NCBI RefSeq assembly: GCF_016411865.1
Contig: NZ_JAEKJA010000005.1
Span: 124,001-188,000, forward strand
Reading direction: 5' to 3'
DNA: 64,000 bases
Source: Acuticoccus mangrovi
GTDB lineage: Bacteria > Pseudomonadota > Alphaproteobacteria > Rhizobiales > Amorphaceae
Shown here: positions 45,211 to 53,770 of the stretch, piece after piece
Layout: every line of letters begins with the position of its first letter
Position numbering within the stretch: the stretch's first letter is position 1
The notes under the pieces: generated by a model
The model's database searches: none
Told to the model about the DNA's origin: nothing
What the model saw: only the letters and a program-made list of their open reading frames with translations
Translations under genes and position numbers: made by a program

Positions 45211-45675
45211 TCAGGCGAGGCCCTTGCGGGCGTCGATCCGCTGGGTGACGGCGGGCAGCGCCGGCGGCGCGTGGGGGCGGGGATAGGGCCGCGCCATCAG
45301 CTCGGAACGCAGGATGAAGTCGGCCGTCGCCTCGTTGAGCGCGATCACCGTCTGCGAGATGGCGGCGACGCGCACCAGCGGCGCCGGATCGAGGTCGTGC
45401 GGCTTGGGCGTCAGCGGGTCGGTGAACAGGATCAGAAGGTCGATGCGCCCTTCGGCGATCATCGCCCCGAGCTCCATGTCGCCGCCGAGGGCGCCGGAGC
45501 GCAGGCAGTCCGCCTTGAGATTGGTCTGGGCGAGCAGCAGCCGGCCGGTGTTGCCGGTGGCGGTCAGCCGGTGCGCGGTCAGGGCACGCTCGTTGGCGAA
45601 GGCCCAGGCGGCGAGGGTCGGCTTGGCGGCGTCGTGCGCGGAGAGGGCGATCCGCTTCTGCCCGTCCATACCCAT
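45211..45675 (-). CDS. mgsA: Methylglyoxal synthase
   Basis: A 154-residue MgsA that converts dihydroxyacetone phosphate to methylglyoxal and phosphate. IALSAHDAAKPTLAAWA, TGNTGRLL, GGDMELGAMIAEGRIDLLILFTDP and PHDLDPAPLVRVA carry the family's catalytic Asp (GGD) and His (PHD). It begins one base after the sspB stop, so it is cotranscribed with sspB. It offers a phosphate-releasing bypass of glycolysis. Confidence 0.92.
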   Translation of the reverse strand: MGMDGQKRIALSAHDAAKPTLAAWAFANERALTAHRLTATGNTGRLLLAQTNLKADCLRSGALGGDMELGAMIAEGRIDLLILFTDPLTPKPHDLDPAPLVRVAAISQTVIALNEATADFILRSELMARPYPRPHAPPALPAVTQRIDARKGLA

Positions 45676-45676
45676 C

Positions 45677-46213
45677 TCAGGTCTTCTTGCGGAACGCGTC
45701 GAGGGAGACGACTTCCGCGCCTTCGGCCGGCGTTGCGGCGGGCGCCTCGCCGGCGTCGTCCTGTTCGCCTTTCGGCTGGGTGGAGAGGGCGGGGACGCTC
45801 GCCGGCGCATCCTCGCTGGGCTCGGCCTTCGTCTCGCCCTCTTCGCCCTCACCGGTGGCGGCCGGGTCGAACTGCAGGCCGAACTGGACGCTCGGGTCGA
45901 AGAAGCCCTTCACCGCCGCGAAGGGCACGAGCAGCCGCTCCGGCACGCCGCCGAAGGAAAGGCCCACCTCGAAGCCGTGATCGGACACCGCGAGGTCCCA
46001 GAACTGATGCTGGAGGACGATGGTCATCTCCTCCGGATGCTGCTGGCGGAGCCGGGACGACATCCGCACCCCTGGCGCCGATGTGTCGAACGCGATGTAG
46101 AAATGGTGCTCGCCGGGCAAACCCCCGTCGGCCACCTCGCGCATCACCTTGCGCACAACGCCACGCAATGCATCCTGAACAAGGACGTCATAACGGATGA
46201 GATCGTCAGCCAC
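45677..46213 (-). CDS. sspB: SspB-type ClpXP adaptor (alphaproteobacterial form)
   Basis: A 178-residue protein. The N-terminal domain (ADDLIRYDVLVQDALRGVVRKVM ... HHFYIAFDTSAPGVRMS ... EMTIVLQHQFWDL) is the SspB-alpha ssrA-tag-binding fold; an acidic, Ala/Pro-rich linker of about 50 residues leads to a C-terminal motif VVSLDAFRKKT that docks to ClpX. It delivers tmRNA-tagged proteins to ClpXP. The GTG start at 46213 follows AGAGGAGG and gives the usual opening. The ssrA gene itself is 1.2 kb away. Confidence 0.92.
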   Translation of the reverse strand: MADDLIRYDVLVQDALRGVVRKVMREVADGGLPGEHHFYIAFDTSAPGVRMSSRLRQQHPEEMTIVLQHQFWDLAVSDHGFEVGLSFGGVPERLLVPFAAVKGFFDPSVQFGLQFDPAATGEGEEGETKAEPSEDAPASVPALSTQPKGEQDDAGEAPAATPAEGAEVVSLDAFRKKT

Positions 46214-46377
46214 GACCACGCCTCCTCTGGTGCGCGTTACGTAGCGCAAGCCTTCCGCCAATCCAACGGGGGAGCGAGCGTGTTGGATCCCGATCCCGCA
46301 TTGTGTGGCGACTTCGCTTCATCGCACAAGCAATCCCTGTGCCGCACCGGCGGGGCGGACGGAGGGGGCGGGACGCG

Positions 46378-46710
46378 TCAGCGCGGCGCCGCGTCGGTGA
46401 AGCGGGTGCGGTAGAGGGCGGGGGTAAATCTCAGGCCCTCTGCGGGTCGGAAGACGCCTGCGGCCTGCATTTTCTCCATCGCCGCCCGGAAGCAGCCGGT
46501 CGATTGCCAGCGTGCCACGTTGACGAGGCTGAAGCGAGCGTCGGCGCCGAGCGCTTCATGTAGCTCCGTACTGATATAACCGGGCTGTTCGACAAGAAAG
46601 TCGCGGGCGGCGTGCCAGGCGTCCACGGTTTCGGCGAGGCGGCCGTCGGGCACCTCGAACACGTTGATGAGGGTGACGGGTCCGTCGGCGGTGGATGGAA
46701 CGGGTGACAT
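46378..46710 (-). CDS. Antibiotic biosynthesis monooxygenase (ABM)-domain protein
   Basis: A 110-residue dimeric ferredoxin-like ABM protein: VTLINVFEVPDGRLAETVDAWHAARDFLVEQPGYISTEL is spread over the first strands and helix, and FSLVNVARWQS over the next strand. Such proteins are cofactor-free monooxygenases or heme-degrading or unassigned enzymes. It is transcribed away from the MarR gene across 70 bp that hold two palindromes, so the MarR protein probably represses it. Confidence 0.83.
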   Translation of the reverse strand: MSPVPSTADGPVTLINVFEVPDGRLAETVDAWHAARDFLVEQPGYISTELHEALGADARFSLVNVARWQSTGCFRAAMEKMQAAGVFRPAEGLRFTPALYRTRFTDAAPR

Positions 46711-46732
46711 GGTGCGCTATCTCCGTTAGAGG

Positions 46733-46766
46733 ATAGCAAGCTATATAAATTTACATAGCATGCTAT
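46733..46766. promoter_or_regulatory. Twin palindromic operator of the divergent MarR/ABM pair
   Basis: Two 12-bp sites, ATAGCAAGCTAT (46733-46744) and ATAGCATGCTAT (46755-46766, a perfect palindrome), lie 22 bp apart centre to centre, that is on one face of the helix two turns apart. The space between is A+T-rich (ataaatttac) and likely holds the promoters. MarR dimers bind such palindromes. The upstream-most ATG of the MarR frame (46760) lies inside the second site. Confidence 0.75.
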
Positions 46767-46780
46767 TCAATGGGATTGCG

Positions 46781-47350
46781 ATGGATTCCGACGGGATGGA
46801 TTTCGAGAAGGAGAGGTCGGCCGGCTATCTGGCGAACCACATGGCGCGCCTGCTCGCGCGCGGGCTCGGCGACCGGATCCGGCCCTATGGGCTCGTCATC
46901 GGGCAGTTTCCCATTCTCTTGGAGCTTTGGGCGGAGGACGGGCTGACCCAGGCCGCCCTCGTGGAGCGGCTCGACGTGGAGCAGGCGACCATCGCCAACA
47001 CCTTGTCGCGCATGGAGCGGGATGGGCTGGTGCGGCGCGTGCCCCATCCGCACGACCGAAGGGCGCGCTGTGTGGTGCTGACCGACCGGGCGAAGGCGCT
47101 GGAGGGCCCGGCGACGGCCGCGGCCAGCGCGCAGAATGCGGCGGCGCTCACCGGCTTCAGCGAGGCGGAGCGGGCGACGTTCCTGTCCCTCATGGCGCGT
47201 GCGATCGCCAACATGCGCAGTCCCGACAACGCGCGAGACGAAAGCGAGGAGCCAGATCGGGAGGGCGCGCGAGCCGAAGGCGAGGCGCGCGGCCAGGACA
47301 AGGCGCGAGACGAAGGCGGGACGCGTGATGAGGGTGGGGAGGAAGGGTAA
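46781..47350 (+). CDS. MarR-family transcriptional regulator
   Basis: A 189-residue winged-helix repressor: YGLVIGQFPILLELWAEDGLTQAALVERLDVEQATIANTLSRMERDGLVRRVPHPHDRRARCVVLTDRA contains the recognition helix and the DxRxxxVxLT wing. I chose the ATG at 46781 because the earlier one at 46760 lies within a palindromic operator; 46796 is another candidate. The last 35 or so residues are a charged low-complexity tail rich in Arg, Glu, Gly and Asp. It converges with ssrA. It probably controls the ABM gene and itself; the ligand is unknown. Confidence 0.88.
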   Translation: MDSDGMDFEKERSAGYLANHMARLLARGLGDRIRPYGLVIGQFPILLELWAEDGLTQAALVERLDVEQATIANTLSRMERDGLVRRVPHPHDRRARCVVLTDRAKALEGPATAAASAQNAAALTGFSEAERATFLSLMARAIANMRSPDNARDESEEPDREGARAEGEARGQDKARDEGGTRDEGGEEG

Positions 47351-47351
47351 G

Positions 47352-47666
47352 CGAAGGCTTCTGTTGCCAGGTGCCTCCAAACCCCGCCTCCTACTTGCGG
47401 TAGGAGGACTTAAATTGAGGTGTCACACCGCATTACGCAGCGAGACGGGCCTCGGCATAGTTGTCATTCGCAACTACAAGTTTGGTCCGATAACGGTGGT
47501 ACCATACCGAGCGAAAGAAGAGCCTTTACACCCTCGTCGATCCTGGTTCGCCCCCGCCGAAACGGCCCGCTCCGCGGGTCGCTTGGGTGGAGGCGCCGGG
47601 TACTGCCCCCGGGTCCGAAGAGCTTATTACGCAATCCGTTTATCGCCATAGTCGACCGTCGCCGAC
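47352..47666 (-). ncRNA. ssrA: tmRNA, circularly permuted two-piece form
   Basis: The minus strand encodes the tag ANDNYAEARLAA plus TAA (GCG at 47471 down to 47433). Upstream on that strand lies the acceptor piece: a T-arm with CCGGG and CCCGG (47596-47612), then CGCCTCC-A-CC ending near 47586. The coding piece begins with GGGGGCG at 47555, pairing with CGCCTCC through a G-U at the third pair, the alanine identity element. The order acceptor piece, about 30-nt spacer, coding piece is the alphaproteobacterial permutation. A TATATT -10 box at 47673-47678 sets the 5' end near 47666. The coding-piece hairpin CCTCCTAC/GTAGGAGG (47389-47407) is intact. Exact ends are approximate. Confidence 0.93.
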
Positions 47667-47801
47667 GGGGTGAATATAGGGGCAAAGAGCGCCGAGGAGA
47701 AGGGGGAGAGGTCGCCCGATGGGGCGAGAAAAGTGAGGATTTGATTCGTTCTCCAGTTCCGCGACGGCCTACGATCGCCTACGCCAGAAAGGAACGGGGA
47801 G

Positions 47802-48038
47802 TTGGTCATAGGGTACCGCACCGTCGTTGTTGCCCTCGTCTTCAGCCTCGTCGCGATAGAGGCGGCAGAGGCGGCGCGATGTACGGACTATGCCAGCTGT
47901 CGTCAGGCGGTGGTCGCGTGGTGCCGGGGGGCCCACCCGAGGGCCGACGGCGACGGGGACGGCATCCCCTGTGAGAATGTGTGCCGATCGCGGGCGCAGG
48001 TCGTCGCCATCATGCGCGAGATCGGCTGCAACCGTTAG
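47802..48038 (+). CDS. Small secreted excalibur-like protein
   Basis: A 78-residue protein with a signal peptide ([20 protein letters not shown]) and a mature part containing [13 protein letters not shown] and [13 protein letters not shown], which matches the excalibur calcium-binding motif (DxDxDGxxCE). Six cysteines suggest disulfides. There is no ATG; a TTG at 47802 preceded by AAAGGAA and GGGGAG is the only start that keeps the whole signal peptide. It is 11 bp upstream of thyA. Function unknown. Confidence 0.7.
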   Translation: MVIGYRTVVVALVFSLVAIEAAEAARCTDYASCRQAVVAWCRGAHPRADGDGDGIPCENVCRSRAQVVAIMREIGCNR

Positions 48039-48049
48039 CCGGAGGGACG

Positions 48050-48841
48050 ATGCGCGCCTATCACGAGCTTCTCCAACGCATCCTCGACGAGGGTGTGCGT
48101 CAGGCCGATCGCACCGGCGTCGGGACGCTATCGGTGTTCGGCCATCAGACGCGCTATCGCCTGTCCGAGGGGCTGCCCGTCGTCACCACCAAGCGCGTCC
48201 ATCTGAAGTCGGTGATCGCCGAGCTGTTGTGGTTCGTCGCCGGCGAGACCAACGCCCGCGCCCTCAACGCCCGCGGCGCCACCATCTGGGACGAGTGGGC
48301 CGACGCCGACGGCGAGCTCGGCCCGATCTACGGCCGCCAGTGGCGCGCCTGGCCGACGGCGAGCGGTCCCGTCGATCAGCTCGCCCGGGTGGTGGAGGCG
48401 ATCCGCAGCGATCCCGCCTCGCGGCGCCACATCGTCTCGGCCTGGAACCTGGGCGATCTCGACAAGATGGCGCTGCCGCCGTGCCACCTCCTCTTCCAGT
48501 TCCACGTCGCGGCGGGCCGGCTCTCGTGCCAGGTCTATCAGCGCTCCGCCGACGCGTTTCTGGGGGTGCCGTTCAACATCGCCTCCTACGCGATCCTCAC
48601 CCACATGGTGGCTCACGCGACGGACCTCGCGGTGGGCGATCTCGTCCACACCCTCGGCGACGCGCACCTTTATCTCAACCACCTCGATCAAGCGCGGCTC
48701 CAGCTCACGCGCGCGCCGCGTCCGCTGCCGCGGCTCGACCTGTCGGCGGCGCCGCGCGATCTCTTCGCGATCACCGCCGACCACCTGCGCGTCGAGGGCT
48801 ACGACCCGCATCCGACCATCAAGGCTCCCGTTGCCGTCTGA
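48050..48841 (+). CDS. thyA: Thymidylate synthase
   Basis: A 263-residue ThyA (E. coli 264). [41 protein letters not shown], the active-site Cys in [27 protein letters not shown] and [12 protein letters not shown] are all in place. It methylates dUMP to dTMP, turning methylene-THF to dihydrofolate, which folA directly downstream recycles. GGAGGG precedes the ATG at 48050. Confidence 0.98.
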   Translation: MRAYHELLQRILDEGVRQADRTGVGTLSVFGHQTRYRLSEGLPVVTTKRVHLKSVIAELLWFVAGETNARALNARGATIWDEWADADGELGPIYGRQWRAWPTASGPVDQLARVVEAIRSDPASRRHIVSAWNLGDLDKMALPPCHLLFQFHVAAGRLSCQVYQRSADAFLGVPFNIASYAILTHMVAHATDLAVGDLVHTLGDAHLYLNHLDQARLQLTRAPRPLPRLDLSAAPRDLFAITADHLRVEGYDPHPTIKAPVAV

Positions 48842-48848
48842 GAAGGGA

Positions 48849-49334
48849 ATGCCGATCGCGCTCATCGTCGCGGCGGCCGAAAACGGCGTGATCGGGCAGG
48901 GCGGGGCGCTGCCCTGGCGCTTGCCGTCGGACCTTGCCCACTTCAAGCGCCTCACCCTCGGCAACACCATCGTCGTCGGCCGCCGGACGCACGAATCCAT
49001 CGGCAAGGCGCTGCCGGGACGGCGCACCATCGTCGTCTCGCGCGGCGCGGTCGCCGACATGGAGGTGGCGCCGAGCCTCGCGGCGGCCGTGGCGCGCGCC
49101 GAAACGCCGGTGTTCCTCGCCGGCGGCGCCGGCATCTATGACGAGGGGATGGGGATCGCCGACACCATCCATCTCACCCGCGTCCACGCCGCGCCCGAGG
49201 GGGACGTGACGTTTCCACCCATCGACCCCACCGTCTTCGCGCTGCAGTCTCGCGAGCCCGGTACGCAAGGCCCGAGGGACGATCATCCCTTCAGCTTCGA
49301 GACTTATGTCCGGATCGGAACGGCGGTTGATTGA
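48849..49334 (+). CDS. folA: Dihydrofolate reductase
   Basis: A 161-residue DHFR: IALIVAAAENGVIGQGGALPWRLPSDLAHFKRLT spans the Met20-like loop and the catalytic Asp (PSDL), then VVGRRTHESIGKALPGRRTIVVSR and FLAGGAGIYDEGM. It reduces dihydrofolate with NADPH. The ATG at 48849 follows GAGAAGGG, seven bases after the thyA stop. Confidence 0.96.
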   Translation: MPIALIVAAAENGVIGQGGALPWRLPSDLAHFKRLTLGNTIVVGRRTHESIGKALPGRRTIVVSRGAVADMEVAPSLAAAVARAETPVFLAGGAGIYDEGMGIADTIHLTRVHAAPEGDVTFPPIDPTVFALQSREPGTQGPRDDHPFSFETYVRIGTAVD

Positions 49335-49471
49335 AAGGCGCGACGGCCCCAGCCTATAAGTGTGCCCGCATGGCGCGTTTCGCCGCGTTTGCGCGTGGAC
49401 CGGGAATGGTTATGTCGCGGTCACCGGTCCGTCGGCCGGATAGAAATCTTGATTTGGGTAAGGGGAGCGGG

Positions 49472-50665
49472 ATGCCCTGGAACAACCAGTCGGGCGGCAA
49501 AGGGGGCGGACCCTGGGGTGGCGGTGACGGCCCTTGGGGTGGTGGACCCAATCGTCCGAACCCTTGGGGGAACGGCGGCCCGCAGCGCGGCGGCGGGGGC
49601 AACGACCCCAACAACCCGCCCGACCTCGAAGAGCTTCTGCGCCGCAGCCAGGACAAGCTGAAGCGCGTCTTTCCCCGCCGTGGCGGCGGGGGTGGGGGCG
49701 GTGGCGGCGGTCCCTCGCTCGGCACCCTCGGCGGGCGCGGCATCGCGCTCGCCCTCATCGCGGTGGTGATCATCTACGGCCTCACCGGCTTCTACCGCGT
49801 CGGCCCGGGCGAGCTCGGCGTGGAGCTGGTGCTCGGACGCTACCAGGGCACCACCCAGCCGGGCCTCAACTACAACTGGCCCTATCCGATCGGCGAGGTC
49901 TACACCCCCGACGTGCTGCGCATCCGCGAGGTGAATATCGGCAGCCGCGGCAGCGGCCGGGGCAACGACGTGCCCGAGGAGAGCCTGATGCTCACCGGTG
50001 ACGAGAACATCGTCGACGTGGACTTCAAGGTGCAGTGGCGCATCTCCGACCCGGCCAACTTCCTGTTCAACGTGGAAGACCCCGAAGGCACCGTGAAGCA
50101 GGTGGCCGAGAGCGCGATGCGCGAGGTGGTGGGCCGCAAGAACATCCAGCCGATCCTCACCCAGGAGCGCCAGCAGATCGAGCAGGACGTGCAGGCGTTG
50201 ATGCAGACGACGCTCAACAACTACGGCGCAGGCGTGGAGGTGAGCCAGGTGCAGATGCAGAAGGTGGACCCGCCCGAGCAGGTCATCGACGCCTTCCGCG
50301 ACGTGCAGGCCGCCCGCGCCGACCAGGAGCGCTTCCAGAACGAGGCCGACGCCTACGCCAACCGCGTGGTGCCGGAGGCCCGCGGTGAGGCGGCGCAGAT
50401 CGTGGAGCGCGCCACCGCCTACCGCGACCAGGTGGTGGCCGAGGCGACCGGTCAGGCCGACCGCTTCCTCTCCGTCTATGAAGAGTATCGCAAGGCGCCC
50501 GAAGTGACGCGCCAGCGCATCTATCTCGAAACGCTGGAGCGCGTGTTCGCCGACACCGACAAGGTCATCATCGACCAGTCGGCCGGCAGCGGCGTGATCC
50601 CCTACCTTCCCCTCGACCGCCTCGCTCGACCGGCGCCGCAGTCCTCGACCCAGGGAGCCCGCTGA
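49472..50665 (+). CDS. hflK: HflK, FtsH protease modulator subunit
   Basis: A 397-residue SPFH/band-7 membrane protein. The first 85 residues are Gly/Pro/Asn-rich with a run of ten Gly, then a membrane helix (GIALALIAVVIIYGLTGFY) and the SPFH domain (FYRVGPGELGVELVLGRY ... GLNYNWPYPIGEV) and long coiled coil. It forms a membrane cage with HflC around FtsH. The ATG at 49472 with AAGGGGAG upstream is chosen; the frame runs back to 49331 without homology. It is start-stop coupled to hflC. Confidence 0.95.
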   Translation: MPWNNQSGGKGGGPWGGGDGPWGGGPNRPNPWGNGGPQRGGGGNDPNNPPDLEELLRRSQDKLKRVFPRRGGGGGGGGGGPSLGTLGGRGIALALIAVVIIYGLTGFYRVGPGELGVELVLGRYQGTTQPGLNYNWPYPIGEVYTPDVLRIREVNIGSRGSGRGNDVPEESLMLTGDENIVDVDFKVQWRISDPANFLFNVEDPEGTVKQVAESAMREVVGRKNIQPILTQERQQIEQDVQALMQTTLNNYGAGVEVSQVQMQKVDPPEQVIDAFRDVQAARADQERFQNEADAYANRVVPEARGEAAQIVERATAYRDQVVAEATGQADRFLSVYEEYRKAPEVTRQRIYLETLERVFADTDKVIIDQSAGSGVIPYLPLDRLARPAPQSSTQGAR

Positions 50666-52014
50666 TGCGCGCCGGCCTCATCGGTATCTTGATCGTCATC
50701 GCCGTCGTCGTGGTGGTGGCGCTCAACTCGCTCTTCGTCACCACGCCGACGCAGCAGGCGCTCGTCCTTCAGTTCGGCGAGGTGCGCCAGGCGATTCGGC
50801 AGCCGGGGCTCAACGTCAAGATCCCGCTGATCCAGGACGTGCTCTTCCTCGACAAGCGGATTCTCGATCTCAACGTGCCGACGCAGGAGATCATCGCCGC
50901 CGACCAGAAGCGTCTCGTGGTTGACGCCTTCATGCGCTACCGCGTCGCCAATCCGGTGCGCTTCTACCAGACGGTGAACAACGTCCGCGAAGGTGCCGCG
51001 CGCCTGTCCACCTTCGTGCAGGCCTCGCTGCGTGCCGTTCTCGCCGACGCGACCTTCCAGGCCATCGTGCGCGACGATCGCCAGGCGCTGACCCAGCGCA
51101 TCGCCGAGGACGTCGCCCGCCGGGCGCAGGACATCGGCGTCGAGATCGTCGACGTGCGGATCCGCCGCGCCGACCTGCCGGAGGCGAACTCGGAGGCGAT
51201 CTATCGCCGCATGCGCACCGAGCGCGAGCAGGAGGCGACGGAGATCCGCGCCCGCGGTCGCGAGGCGGCGGCGCGTGTCGAGGCGGCGGCCGACCGCACC
51301 GCGACGGTGCTGCGCGCCGAGGCCGATCGCGAGGCCGAGCAGATCCGCGGTGAGGGCGACGCGCGCAAGAACGCCATCTTCGCCCGCGCCTACACGGTCG
51401 ATCCGCAATTCTTCGCCTTCTATCGGGCGATGCAGGCCTACGAGACCGGCCTCAAGGCGAGCGACACGCGGCTGATCCTGTCGCCGGACGCGGACTTCTT
51501 CCGCTACTTCAACGATCCGCTCGGCCGGACCGCCGAGTTGCCGCCGGCGGAGGTGGCCGAGGCGCCGCAGCCGAACCAGGGGCCGTTGCCCGACATTGCC
51601 GCCGAGGTGCCGCCGGCGCTCGACCGCAACGCCGACACCAAGGATCTGCTGCCCGAGATCGCGCCGGTTCCGGGGGCCGAGGAGGACGTCCCGTCGATGT
51701 CCGACACGAGCGCCGACATCGACGCGGAGGAGGACGCGGCGCTCGACGAGGAGGCGGCCGTCGATGCCGGCGAGCCCTCGCCGGCGGTGGCGAGCGAAGC
51801 GGAGGCGGCGCGCCTCGAGGCCGAGGAGGCGGAGGAGTCCGCCGCGCAGGAGACGGGCGAGTCCGCTGCCGCGACGGACGCGGCGCCGGCTTCGGAGGAG
51901 GTCTCTCCAGCCTCGCCCGACGCCGCTTCCGCCGGCACGCCCGCCGAGACCTCCGCCGATACGGAGGCCGCCCCGGCGTCGACCGATGAGCGGCCCGTCG
52001 AACCGGCGCAGTGA
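50665..52014 (+). CDS. hflC: HflC, FtsH protease modulator subunit, with long acidic C-terminus
   Basis: A 449-residue protein. Residues 1 to about 290 are HflC: a signal-anchor (LIGILIVIAVVVVVALNSLF), the SPFH domain (TPTQQALVLQFGEVRQAI) and a coiled coil (EREQEATEIRARGREAAARV ... AEQIRGEGDARKNAIFARAY). The remaining 160 residues, rich in Ala, Glu, Asp and Ser, have no counterpart in E. coli HflC (334) and look disordered. The ATG overlaps the hflK stop and the end overlaps the DUF2065 gene. Confidence 0.95.
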   Translation: MRAGLIGILIVIAVVVVVALNSLFVTTPTQQALVLQFGEVRQAIRQPGLNVKIPLIQDVLFLDKRILDLNVPTQEIIAADQKRLVVDAFMRYRVANPVRFYQTVNNVREGAARLSTFVQASLRAVLADATFQAIVRDDRQALTQRIAEDVARRAQDIGVEIVDVRIRRADLPEANSEAIYRRMRTEREQEATEIRARGREAAARVEAAADRTATVLRAEADREAEQIRGEGDARKNAIFARAYTVDPQFFAFYRAMQAYETGLKASDTRLILSPDADFFRYFNDPLGRTAELPPAEVAEAPQPNQGPLPDIAAEVPPALDRNADTKDLLPEIAPVPGAEEDVPSMSDTSADIDAEEDAALDEEAAVDAGEPSPAVASEAEAARLEAEEAEESAAQETGESAAATDAAPASEEVSPASPDAASAGTPAETSADTEAAPASTDERPVEPAQ

Positions 52015-52199
52015 GCGATCTGCTCGTCGCCATCGGGCTGGTGCTTGCTCTGGAGGGAGCGCTTTATGCGCTGGCGCCGCAAGCTATGCGTGGCATGATG
52101 GCGCGGCTTGTGACGACCCCTCCCGACACCCTGCGCGCGGCAGGCCTTGCCGCGACCGTCGTGGGTGTCGGGTTGGTGTGGCTGGTGCGAGCCGTGTGA
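52011..52199 (+). CDS. DUF2065 small membrane protein (YjeT-like)
   Basis: A 62-residue protein with two hydrophobic helices (LLVAIGLVLALEGALYALAP; LRAAGLAATVVGVGLVWLVR) around a basic turn (QAMRGMMARL). DUF2065 members usually follow hflC, as here. The GTG start overlaps the hflC stop by four bases. Function unknown; a small partner of the HflKC complex is possible. Confidence 0.88.
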   Translation: MSDLLVAIGLVLALEGALYALAPQAMRGMMARLVTTPPDTLRAAGLAATVVGVGLVWLVRAV

Positions 52200-52222
52200 C
52201 ACGGCCGCCGGGGAGGTAGCTG

Positions 52223-53707
52223 ATGACCGCAATATCCCGTCATGTCCGTGCCGCGTTGGCGGGTGCGGCTCTCGTTGTTCTACCGCTGGCGCCGATCGGG
52301 GTCGGCGCGGCCGTCGCCCAGGAGGTGGGCCCGCGCTCCGTCGCCGACCTCGCCGAGGGGCTGCTCGGCTCCGTGGTCAACATTTCGACCTCGCAGCGGG
52401 TGGACGCGGAGCGCTCGGTGCCGATGCCCGACACGCCCGACGAGGACACCCCCTTTCAGGAATTCTTCGACGAGTTCTTCGACCAGGACGACGCGGTGCC
52501 CGATCCGCGCCGGGTGCAGAGCCTCGGCTCGGGCTTCGTGATCTCGGCCGACGGCGTCGTCGTCACCAACAACCACGTCGTCAAGGACGCCGACGAGGTG
52601 GTGGTGAACTTCGCCGACGGCAGCAAGCTCGAGGCGAAGATCCTCGGCGTCGATCCGAAGACCGACCTCGCCGTGCTCAAGGTGGATCCGCCCAAGCCGC
52701 TGAAGCCGCTGGAGTTCGCCGCTTCGGAGGACCTGCGGGTCGGCGACTGGGTGATGGCGATCGGCAATCCCTTCGGCCTCGGCGGCACGGTGACCGTCGG
52801 CATCATCTCGGCCCGCAACCGCAACCTGCAGTCGGGCCCCTACGACGACTTCATCCAGACCGATGCGGCCATCAACCGGGGCAACTCCGGCGGCCCGCTG
52901 TTCGACATGAACGGCCACGTGATCGGCATCAACACGGCGATCATCTCGCCGAGCGGCGGTTCCATCGGCATCGGCTTCGCGATTCCGTCGGAGATCGCGG
53001 TGTCGGTCATCACCCAGCTCCAGCAATATGGCGAGACTCGCCGCGGCTGGATGGGCGTGCGAATCCAGAGCGTGTCGGACGAGATCGCCGAGAGCCTCGG
53101 CATGGCGGCGCCGAAGGGCGCGCTGATCGCCGGCGTGACGGCCGAGGGACCGGCGGAGAAGGCGGGCATCCAGGCCGGCGACGTGGTGACCCGGTTCGAC
53201 GGGCGGGACGTCAACGAGATGCGCGACCTCCCCCGCATCGTCGCCGAGACCACCATCGGCAAGACCGTGCCGGTGACGGTGATGCGCGACGGCAACGAGG
53301 TCGAGATCGCTGTGGAGATCGGCCAGCTCGAGGAGAGCGAGGCGCGGGCGACCCCGGTGGAGGAGGCGACGCCGGAGCCCGCTCCCGCCACCCCGGCGCC
53401 GGAGAAGACCAGCGTTCTCGGCATGATCCTCTCGCCGCTCACCGACGAGCAGCGCCAGGTGTTCGAGATCGCCGACGACATCGACGGCGTGCTGGTGCTG
53501 GAGGTCGAGGACGATAGCCGCGCGGCGGAGAAGCGGGTGACCGCGGGTGACGTGATCCTGGAGGTCGGGCAGCGCCAGGTGAGCGCGCCCGAGGACGTGC
53601 TGGAGCGTCTCGACAAGCTGCGCGAGGATGGCCGCAACACGGCGATCCTGACGCTCTCCAACAAGGCGGGCCAGCTCCGCTTCACGGCGCTGCGGCTCGA
53701 CAAATAG
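52223..53707 (+). CDS. degP: Do-family periplasmic serine endoprotease (DegP/DegQ/MucD-like)
   Basis: A 494-residue exported protease. A signal peptide (RAALAGAALVVLPLAPIGVGAAVAQ) is followed by the trypsin-like domain with catalytic His in VVTNNHVV (about 118), Asp in PKTDLAVLKV (about 148) and Ser in RGNSGGPLFD (about 222), then two PDZ domains (GWMGVRIQSVS...; near ILSPLTDEQRQVFEI). It degrades or refolds damaged envelope proteins. Joining HflKC and DegP in one run links two quality-control systems, a common arrangement in alphaproteobacteria. Confidence 0.95.
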   Translation: MTAISRHVRAALAGAALVVLPLAPIGVGAAVAQEVGPRSVADLAEGLLGSVVNISTSQRVDAERSVPMPDTPDEDTPFQEFFDEFFDQDDAVPDPRRVQSLGSGFVISADGVVVTNNHVVKDADEVVVNFADGSKLEAKILGVDPKTDLAVLKVDPPKPLKPLEFAASEDLRVGDWVMAIGNPFGLGGTVTVGIISARNRNLQSGPYDDFIQTDAAINRGNSGGPLFDMNGHVIGINTAIISPSGGSIGIGFAIPSEIAVSVITQLQQYGETRRGWMGVRIQSVSDEIAESLGMAAPKGALIAGVTAEGPAEKAGIQAGDVVTRFDGRDVNEMRDLPRIVAETTIGKTVPVTVMRDGNEVEIAVEIGQLEESEARATPVEEATPEPAPATPAPEKTSVLGMILSPLTDEQRQVFEIADDIDGVLVLEVEDDSRAAEKRVTAGDVILEVGQRQVSAPEDVLERLDKLREDGRNTAILTLSNKAGQLRFTALRLDK

Positions 53708-53770
53708 GGAACCGGCAGCGGTTTCGAGGCGTCTCGTCCTCGACGGGACAGGATCGAGGGGAGGATCGTG

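Noticed and set aside
47420..47974. Open frames on both strands between the MarR gene and thyA
   Set aside because: They overlap the tmRNA gene, whose tag codons, T-arm and acceptor pairing explain the conservation.
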